64,000 nucleotides of DNA from Amorphochlora amoebiformis. Taxonomy: Eukaryota; Cercozoa; Chlorarachniophyceae. The stretch covers positions 248,001 to 312,000 of the forward strand of contig BAAHQB010000193.1 of the NCBI GenBank assembly GCA_054601695.1. The letters run 5' to 3'. The number at the start of each line of letters is the position of its first letter. Position 1 is the stretch's first letter. The notes below the pieces were generated by a model that did no database searches, had not been told where the DNA came from, and saw only the letters and a program-made list of their open reading frames with translations. Below, piece after piece: positions 54,641-64,000 of this stretch. Position numbers and translations under genes: made by a program.

Positions 54641-55705
54641 ATATAATACAGTTTTTCAGGGTGTATCTTATATAAACATATAATTCCTCCCGACAACGCA
54701 AACATATCACTTACTCGAACCATAGCATATATACTCCAAAAACATCATATATAATGTATAATCCTCTCGAAATTACTGTCAATACACAATTATTACAAAT
54801 TTTCCAACTCTCCGAAAAATTATTTTTTCTTCCAAGAAATGAAATATATATGAATAATACAATATGCTCACGAAGACATCGAAATTTTCTCGAATTGTTC
54901 GGAACTGTTCACGATTTACCAATACGAAGAAATGCCTAACAGGGGCCCATTCGGAAGCTTTATATCTGTTCCGAAATTTATAATATTGACCGAAAAATAA
55001 AAAAATACGTGAATTAGACGGATGAAAAGCGTGAAGGGTGGGACGCACCGTAGACCCATGGCTGCGTATCGGCCAGATTGTAAATTAGCCGCGTTATATT
55101 ATTTTTTTGTTGTTTTTTCTTTTTTTCCCTCGGATTTTTTTTTTTTTGGCAATATCACCGAATAAAGATAACTTCTTCAATTAAGTTTTCAAAAATCCTT
55201 GCGAATATTTCTTCGGTGGACAAGGATTTGTCACCCTAAGTGACAGTGTTAGTGCTGATGTGTTCAGGAAAAAAGCGAGAAATAAATTTATATTCTCGCT
55301 CTTTTCAATTATTGTTCAAAAAAAATACAAAAAGCCGAAGAAGTATTTTTCGGGAAAAAAGGAAAAAAATCCACATGGGGTTGAGGTGTGACAGAGCCCT
55401 TGTTTGCCCCCTCCCTCTTTCTCCTCTTCATGAAACCTTAAACGAACACGCTTAAACTGAACATGTGTTCGAAACGAACATCGATCTCTTTTTTCTTGAA
55501 GTTTTTTTGATAATTTCACGAGTTGTAGAGATAATATTCGCTTTTTTTTGAATTCGTCGGATGTTTTTTTTATTAATGCTGGTGGGGGGGGGGGAGTTAG
55601 GTACAAGCCATCCGAATGGGCTCCGTTTAGGCATTTCTTTGTTCTTGTAAGGCCAAAATGAACCGAAATATTCATATCGCGAAATTTTAAATTCTTTTTT
55701 GAATG
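54640..55705. other. Mixed-sequence island with internal inverted repeat, no gene recognised
   Basis: About 1 kb without (TA)n. Homopolymers are frequent (A, T, and a 10-base G run near 55583). The segment AAGAAATGCCTAAC-x-GG-x-GCCCATTCGGA at 54919-54955 occurs inverted at 55605-55640, suggesting a fold-back or terminal-inverted-repeat relic. A 119-codon open frame (minus, 55316-55675) is rich in Lys, Phe and Pro and shows no domain. I do not call it a gene. Confidence 0.5.
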
Positions 55706-55734
55706 ATGTGGGTTGGTATGCGTAGTATATTATA

Positions 55735-55754
55735 TGTTATATATATACTTATAT

Positions 55755-55789
<35 letters not shown>

Positions 55790-55797
55790 CACATATG

Positions 55798-55835
<38 letters not shown>

Positions 55836-55836
55836 A

Positions 55837-55885
<49 letters not shown>

Positions 55886-55895
55886 AATATTCAAT
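55735..55895. repeat. (TA)n block
   Basis: TA microsatellite only. Confidence 0.9.
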
Positions 55896-55924
55896 ATGCA
55901 TATTCCAAATGAACACACAACATA

Positions 55925-56001
55925 TGGTAAACACATATTAACACTATATTATATCGCACAGTAATTCCATTTAAGAATATATATGTTTTTAATATTGAAT
56001 G

Positions 56002-56034
<33 letters not shown>

Positions 56035-56037
56035 GTG

Positions 56038-56073
<36 letters not shown>

Positions 56074-56188
56074 ACATATTAACACTATATTATATCGCAC
56101 AGTAATTCCATTTAAGAATATATATGTTTTTAATATTGAATGTATATATATATATATATGTGTGTATATATATATATATATATGTGTG

Positions 56189-56223
<35 letters not shown>

Positions 56224-56287
56224 CACATATTAACACTATATTATATCGCACAGTAATTTCCATTTAATAATCTGAAGGGTTTTTAAT

Positions 56288-56290
<3 letters not shown>
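55925..56290 (+). repeat. Tandem block, about 70-bp core x 3
   Basis: Core CACATATTAACACTATATTA, TATCGCACAGTAATTCCATT, TAAGAATATATATG, TTTTTAATATTGAATGTATA at about 55931, 56072 and 56223. The third copy diverges in the middle (AATAATCTGAAGGG). Confidence 0.93.
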
Positions 56291-56294
<4 letters not shown>

Positions 56295-56318
<24 letters not shown>

Positions 56319-56483
56319 GTGTATACATGTATATATGTATACATATATATATGTATATATATTATACATACATATATGTACATATATATATATATATATG
56401 TATCAGTTTCTTGTCATTTTGTCGGGTTTTTTCCTGGCTTGTCACGTGACCAACTATTTCATCGAAAGGAGAAGGGTATATAT

Positions 56484-56528
<45 letters not shown>

Positions 56529-56683
56529 ATATATGTATTATATAGTGACAGTATATATATTATATATGTATGTACATAAGAAAAAAGAAATATAGCATAT
56601 ATTATTTACATTTTCACATAAAACAGATGTACAAGATATATATATATATATATATATATACGTATTATATATATATATATATG

Positions 56684-56719
<36 letters not shown>

Positions 56720-56760
56720 TAAAATATTTATATAAGAAATATATAATACACATAGGTTCG
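56295..56760. repeat. (TA)n block with a short mixed island
   Basis: TA repeats; the island 56402-56475 contains GTCACGTGAC, a 10-bp palindrome. No gene seen. Confidence 0.7.
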
Positions 56761-56822
56761 GTCTCGTACTACGCGTTTGCATATGTTGGGTGAGTCTTAT
56801 GAAAAAATACAAATCAATCTAA

Positions 56823-56985
56823 CGCAACCCCTAACCCTAACCCTACCCCTAACCCTAATCCTAACCCTAACCCTAACTCTAACCCTAACCCTAACCTAAC
56901 TCTAACAACCTAACCCTAACCCTAACCCTAACCCTAACCCTAACCCTAATCCTAAGCCTAAACCTAAGCCTAACCCTAATTATGA
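56823..56985 (+). repeat. CCCTAA array
   Basis: Telomere-type units with CCTACC, ACTCTAA and AGCCTAA variants. Confidence 0.93.
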
Positions 56986-57129
56986 ATTCAAAACAACTTG
57001 ATGTAAAAAAATATATCATTTTATATAACCTCTTTATAAAGCTATGTCGATGGTCTAAATTAGGTAGTTTTGCCTAAAACTAAATATGATGCTTTTTAGA
57101 TAATGCATTTCGTTTGAAAAGAGATATAA

Positions 57130-57216
57130 TTGCGTATAATTCATTCTCTGTTCTGGGGTCGCCTGCACATATACTGGTAAGAGGGGTTATATATATATGT
57201 ATGTATATATAATATT

Positions 57217-57248
<32 letters not shown>

Positions 57249-57284
57249 TAATGGGGCATCATGTAAATGTATATATATATATAT

Positions 57285-57353
<69 letters not shown>

Positions 57354-57403
57354 GTTCTGGGGTCGCCTGCACATGTACTGGTAAGAGGGGTTATATATAT
57401 ATA

Positions 57404-57444
<41 letters not shown>

Positions 57445-57565
57445 GGGGCATCATGTAAATGTGTATGTATATATATACATGTATGTGTGTATGTATATAT
57501 ATGTATATGTATGTATGTATGTGTGTGCTAGGATCGCCTGCACATGCACTGGTATGAGGCAATAT
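57130..57565 (+). repeat. Tandem block, TCGCCTGCACAT core x 3
   Basis: Copies of TGTTCTGGGGTCGCCTGCAC then ACTGGTAAGAGGGGTTATAT at 57149 and 57353, with a variant at 57530. A companion core AATGGGGCATCATGTAAATG lies at 57250 and 57442. Confidence 0.92.
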
Positions 57566-57630
57566 ACATATATATAATATATACATATATATATATATAT
57601 ATATATGTATACATAAATATTATACACAAG

Positions 57631-57662
<32 letters not shown>

Positions 57663-57827
57663 CATGTATATATACATATATGTTTGTTAATATTTTGATA
57701 TAAACATATCTATACTATATATATATATATATATATATTTACATATATATATAACAATATATATATATATATATAGCTTATTCTCTTACCAGTCGAGTCA
57801 AGCTTAAAACCCTGCAAGTAAAACCCA

Positions 57828-57955
57828 ACACTAACCCTAACCCTAACCCTAACCCTAACCTAACCCTAACCCTAACCCTAACCCCAGACGTCAAACCTAC
57901 TCAGAACCCTAACCCTAACACTACCTACAATCGTAACCTAACCCTAAAGTTAAAC
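57828..57955 (+). repeat. CCCTAA array
   Basis: Telomere-type units with an inserted CAGACGTCAAACCTACTCAG. Confidence 0.92.
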
Positions 57956-58019
57956 TACTCAATTCTCATGTCTCTTTTTAACTATTTCTCTTAACGTATG
58001 ATGTAATATTCCCTCCTAC

Positions 58020-58560
58020 CCTATGCCCTAACCCTAATCCTAACCCTAACCCTAATCCTAACCCTAACCCTAATCCTAACCCTAACCCTAATCCTAACCC
58101 TAACCCTAATCCTAACCCTAACCCTAATCCTAACCCTAACCCTAATCCTAACCCTAACCCTAATTTTTATGTCTCTTTCTAACCATTTCTCCTAACAATT
58201 GATATAATCATATGAACGTCCTAACGTTATAATCATCAAAAAAACACTTTTACCCTAACCCTAACCCTAATCCTAACCCTAACCCTGATCCTAACGCTAA
58301 CCCTAACCCTAATCCTAACCCTAACCCTAATCCTAACGCTAACCCTAACCCTAATCTCACATAACTCTAACCCTAACTGTATCTTATACCTTTTTTGTAA
58401 GTCTACTGATAACTAACCCTAACCCTAACCCTAACCCTAACCCTAACCCTAACCCTAACCCTAACCCTAACCCTAACCCTAACCCTAACCCTAACCCTAA
58501 CCCTAACCTTAACCCTAACTAAAGCCCTTTGCTCAGTTACCATAACCCCAGCCTAACCCT
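58020..58560 (+). repeat. CCCTAA block with 18-bp higher-order repeat and a pure run
   Basis: From 58025 to 58160 the pattern CCTAAT-CCTAAC-CCTAAC repeats about every 18 bases, a higher-order unit of three telomere units. 58255-58355 has the same pattern, less regular. 58415-58506 is an uninterrupted CCCTAA run of about 15 units. Two interruptions share ATGTCTCTTT-(C/T)-TAAC and ATTTCTC-(C/T)-TAAC (57967 and 58169). Confidence 0.95.
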
Positions 58561-58621
58561 AACTTTATAAGGGATATAGAATTATAATATATGGTAATAA
58601 ATCAGACATTTCTTAGGATTG

Positions 58622-58843
58622 TCATTAGGGCTAGGGTTAGGGTTAGGGTTAGGATTAGGGTTCGGGTTAGGGTTAGGGTTACGGTTAGGGTTAGGATTAG
58701 GGTTAGGGTTAGGGTTAGGGTTAGAGTTAGGGTTAAGGTTAGAGTAGGGGTTAATAGTTGAGATAACGCAAGATGTAAGCAAAATAACTTTACGGTTACA
58801 GTTAGGGTTAGGGTTAGGGTTAGGGTTAGGGTTACGGTTAGGG

Positions 58844-58877
<34 letters not shown>

Positions 58878-58930
58878 CGGTTACGGTTAGGGTTAGGGTT
58901 AGGGTTAGGGTTAGCGTTAGGGTTACCATT
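58622..58930 (+). repeat. TTAGGG block in opposite orientation
   Basis: Two TTAGGG arrays (58622-58752 and 58798-58922) lie about 60 bases from the end of the CCCTAA block, forming a tail-to-tail inverted pair. Confidence 0.95.
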
Positions 58931-59089
58931 AGATAACCCTAGTAAAACCATATGGTTTTTACGTCATATTATTGACCCAAACTCTAACCAAATGTTTATC
59001 ATAATCATATTTATAACCTGACCACCTAAATCTGACCAAACTTTGGAATTCTAAGCTTATGAGGCTTAACTTTAATAATTATGTTATAT

Positions 59090-59978
59090 ATATATACATA
59101 CATATATATATGTATGTATGTATATACATATATAATGTGCACATATGAAAATATACATGACAATACATGGATTATTTATGTATGTACAAATATATATACA
59201 TATATATTTATGTATATATATATATATATATATATTATAAATGTATAAAGGGATATGAATATATACATGACGATAATGTATCTCATACTATGTAATATGT
59301 ATATGTATACATGTATATGTATATATATATATATGTATATGTATAAATACATATATATATATCTATATGTATGTATATACATATATAATGTGCACACATG
59401 AAAATTTACATGTATTGCACATGGATTATTTACACACATACATACATGTAAATATATCTACATATATATATATACATGTACATGTATAAATATATATATA
59501 TATATATATATTATAAATATATAAAGGGATATGAATGTATGGATGACGGTAATGTATCTCATACTATGTAATAAATATATACATATATATATATATATAT
59601 ATTTATATATCTATATCTATGTATATACATATATAATGTGCATATATGAAAATATACATGTATTGTATATGGATTATTTATATATATATGTAAATATATA
59701 TATATATATATATATGCACATATGTATAAATATATATATATATATATATATATTATAAATATATAAAGGGATATGAATATATACATGACGGTAATGTATC
59801 TCATTCTCAACTTCCTTGCTTACCGCGTACTTCTTAGCAAGGTATATATATATATATATATATATACAAATATAGACATATATATATATATTTATGTATA
59901 TATATATATATATATTATAAATATATAAAGGGATATGAATATATACATGACGGTAATGTATCTCATACTATGTAATAT

Positions 59979-59990
<12 letters not shown>
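59090..59990 (+). repeat. Tandem block, AAAGGGATATGAATATATAC core x 4
   Basis: Copies at about 59247, 59522, 59765 and 59929, each followed by ATGACG-(A/G)-TAATGTATCTCAT. A second core, ATATAATGTGCA then ATGAAAATATACATG, alternates at 59131, 59392 and 59633. The period is about 240-275 in the first part and about 165 in the last. Confidence 0.9.
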
Positions 59991-60024
<34 letters not shown>

Positions 60025-60249
60025 GTATATATTTAAAAATGAATACATGTTACATATATTGTATATATATATATATATATATATTTATACATATGTGCAT
60101 ATATATATATATAGATATATTTACATATATATATATTCATGTATATAAATACAAATATGAACATTAATATATTTGTATATTATGTATGTATATGTATAAA
60201 TATTTATTAAAAAAGTATATTTACACACATGTAAATATATATAAAAATA

Positions 60250-60299
60250 TATAGGCAGCTGTTTATGACGCTATGACTCAGTATTCAAGCAGACAACGG

Positions 60300-60300
<1 letters not shown>
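60250..60300 (-). repeat. Inverted copy of the 47.5 kb repeat edge
   Basis: AGGCAGCTGTTTATGACGCT then ATGACTCAGTATTC is the reverse complement of GTCATAGCATCATAAATAGC-TGCCT at about 47487-47513, with a few differences. Confidence 0.7.
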
Positions 60301-61960
<1,660 letters not shown>

Positions 61961-61966
61961 TTTTAG

Positions 61967-62016
61967 GTGAAAATGCATGTGCAACTACCATTTCTGGTGA
62001 CGGAAGAGCTACTCCA
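61967..62016 (+). CDS. Candidate micro-exon (very tentative)
   Basis: An isolated 50-nt mixed segment in TA DNA is bounded by TTTTTAG| and |GTAATA. One frame reads VKMHVQLPFLVTEELL. The bounds imitate the exon-in-TA layout of the kinase genes, but there is no neighbour exon to join and no family similarity. Confidence 0.12.
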
Positions 62017-62039
62017 GTAATATATACTTATATATATAT

Positions 62040-62130
62040 ATATATATAGATATCTATCTATATATATCTATATCTATATATATATATATCTATATATATA
62101 TATATCTATATATCTATATATACATACATT
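62040..62130. repeat. (TA)n with ATCTATAT units
   Basis: TATCTATATATA microsatellite variant, about 90 bases. Confidence 0.85.
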
Positions 62131-62189
62131 GATATTTGTATATAAGTGCATGTTTACCACATAAACGTATGATACCTTTAACATACACT

Positions 62190-62345
62190 AACCATGCGAG
62201 CGTGACATGTTGTGACGTCACGTTCTGTCACAGTATACGTATGGAAGCCCGATATTATCGGGTACTACCCGGTACTACCCGGTATTATCGGGCAGGTAAT
62301 CTCCGAGCAAACTCCAGGATCTCCAGCAATCTCCACGTATATGGA
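62190..62345 (+). repeat. GGTACTACCCGG short repeat plus ATCTCCAG tail, copy 2
   Basis: GTGACATG, then CGGGTACTACC / CGGTACTACC / CGGTATTATCGGG, then AATCTCCGAGCAAACTCCAG and GATCTCCAGCAATCTCCACG. Same order of parts as 1932-2060. The palindromic GTTGTGACGTCACGTTC precedes it. Confidence 0.75.
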
Positions 62346-62589
62346 GTATACGTATTGGTATAATGCTATCGATATTTACTCTTCGAGCCGAATGTATATA
62401 TGATATTTGTATTGGTGCTTAAAGAACATATATATACATATATATATATATATAGATGTATGTAAATATATATATATATATATGTATAAATATATATGTA
62501 TATATATGTACATATACACGTATGTATATATATATTTTTAACCTCTCGTGACCATTACGTGAGCACGCACATGTTGCTTAAGAACAAAG

Positions 62590-62880
62590 GTTGTAATCAT
62601 AATAGAAATATACTTGAATAAAACTATAGAATACAACACTGCACTAATGATATATACATATACATATTTTGTATTATATACATATATATATATACATATA
62701 TATATATATATGTATATATATATGTATGTATGTACCTACATTATATATATACATATATATGTATATATATATACATATATATGTATATATATATCATAAT
62801 CGAAATATACTTGAATAGAACTCTGGGCTAGTATAGACTGCAAAACTGCACTAACGATATATACATATGCATACTTTATA
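62590..62880 (+). repeat. Two-copy core, AATATACTTGAATA
   Basis: AATATACTTGAATA-(A/G)-AACT ... AACACTGCACTAATGATATA at 62607-62660 and 62803-62865. The second copy carries an insertion (GGGCTAGTATAGACTG). Confidence 0.85.
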
Positions 62881-62881
62881 T

Positions 62882-62917
<36 letters not shown>

Positions 62918-62927
62918 ATGTTCCTAC

Positions 62928-62962
<35 letters not shown>

Positions 62963-63054
62963 AGATATATATTATATATACGTATACGTATATGTATGTA
63001 AGTATATATATATGTATACGAATGTATGTATATTATGTTTGTATATATCAATAT

Positions 63055-63088
<34 letters not shown>

Positions 63089-63196
63089 TAATAAATATAT
63101 ATTTCCATGTATTAAATTCATATATATATTTCCATATATATATATATATATATATATATGCATATCTATTAGATTCATATATAATTTACATATATT

Positions 63197-63229
<33 letters not shown>

Positions 63230-63230
63230 T

Positions 63231-63261
<31 letters not shown>

Positions 63262-63375
63262 AGTCCATATTAACGAATACGTAGGCTATATATATATATA
63301 TATATATATTTAATATAATATAATATATATATATACATATATATTTATATATATATATGAACACATTAATGCATA
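62880..63375. repeat. (TA)n block
   Basis: TA repeats; GCATATATAGGCC and GAATACGTAGGC hint at a further degraded two-copy core. Nothing coding. Confidence 0.8.
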
Positions 63376-63561
63376 TATAGGCCATTTTAGTCGCATTTGT
63401 GGACCTTGGTGTATCTTTAGCATGTTTATATCTTCTTCTGATTCCAATACTATCTCAACAAAGGTGAATATATACTTATCTACATATATATAATATGAAT
63501 ACATATATATATATGTATGTATACATATATATATGTATATATATATATATATTGAATATAT

Positions 63562-63608
<47 letters not shown>

Positions 63609-63708
63609 GTATACATGTTGATTATATCTTCCTCTTATTTCAATATTATCTCAACAAAGGTGAATATATACATATCTATGTATATATAATATGAATATAT
63701 ATATATAA

Positions 63709-63740
<32 letters not shown>

Positions 63741-63763
63741 TATTGAACATATACATATATATA

Positions 63764-63811
<48 letters not shown>

Positions 63812-63867
63812 TGTATACATATTGATATTATCTCCTTCTTATTCCAATACTATCTCAACAAAGAGGA

Positions 63868-63906
<39 letters not shown>

Positions 63907-64000
63907 ATATATATATAATATATATATATATAATATGCATACAAATATATATACACATGTTTATTGTGAATATATACATATATATATTTATATATATGCA
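63375..64000 (+). repeat. Tandem block, ACTATCTCAACAAAGGTGAA core x 3, to window edge
   Basis: ATCTTCTTCTGATTCCAATA then CTATCTCAACAAAG at 63430, with related copies at 63625 and 63828. The spacers are TA with a shared TACATATCTA-(C/T)-(A/G)-TATATAATATGAATA. The block is followed by TA DNA that continues past the window. Confidence 0.88.

Noticed and set aside
55316-55675. 119-codon open frame in the 55-kb island
   Set aside because: Composition driven by homopolymer A/T/G runs, no domain, and overlaps an inverted repeat. Kept only as an island annotation.
58020-58930. A true chromosome end or a telomere fusion
   Set aside because: Sequence continues on both sides, and the CCCTAA-then-TTAGGG order is opposite to a fusion.

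Overview
The window is nuclear DNA from a eukaryote, probably a single-celled one. Three things show this: GT-AG spliced genes with very small exons, TTAGGG/CCCTAA telomere-type repeats scattered inside the sequence, and SAM, ankyrin and protein kinase domains. No bacterial operons, CRISPR arrays, tRNAs or rRNAs are visible. The kinases look like tyrosine kinases (HRDLRAAN, LPERW-APE). With TTAGGG repeats this fits a holozoan-type protist, but other protists also carry such kinases, so the species is left open. Exons have balanced base composition. The rest is dominated by (TA)n, with large (GA)n/(CT)n tracts and degenerate telomeric arrays.

Genes fill roughly 1-24 kb. Three members of one family are present. 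(1) A SAM-domain exon at 1165-1311 (minus) belongs to a gene that leaves the window on the left. (2) A complete-looking plus-strand gene (exons from 4292 to 10795, perhaps a leader exon at 3725) encodes SAM - five ankyrin units - SAM - linker - kinase. (3) A 24-exon minus-strand gene (23999 down to 12872) encodes a 1078-residue protein with an N-terminal leader, three ankyrin cassettes (19 units), SAM, linker and kinase. Genes 2 and 3 converge on 10.8-12.9 kb. I assembled both models by hand. They keep frame through every junction, and homologous exons have identical lengths in the two genes (78 nt last ankyrin unit, 176 nt SAM). Almost every ankyrin unit is its own exon of 99 or 102 nt with phase-1 introns. 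Each cassette starts in phase 0, and two of the three cassettes of gene 3 also end in phase 0, so whole cassettes can be duplicated without breaking frame.

Several introns hold telomere-type repeats. One 48-bp non-telomeric core recurs inside four such arrays (8.0, 17.5, 25.4 and 40.3 kb), two of them in introns of the two kinase genes. One 33-residue ankyrin exon (17161-17259) has complementary telomeric repeats on both sides.

From 24 to 64 kb I find no convincing complete gene, only one or two candidate exons. The sequence is a chain of local amplifications: a unique 40-90 bp core repeated 2-9 times and separated by (TA)n of varying length. Between these lie telomere-type arrays (25.2, 39.7, 50.8, 56.8-58.9 kb), GA/CT tracts (38.4, 44.2-46.5 kb), a 44-bp minisatellite (31 kb) and a few islands of ordinary-looking sequence (26.0, 42.2, 54.7-55.7 and 62.2 kb). 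No transposase, reverse transcriptase or viral gene was recognised.
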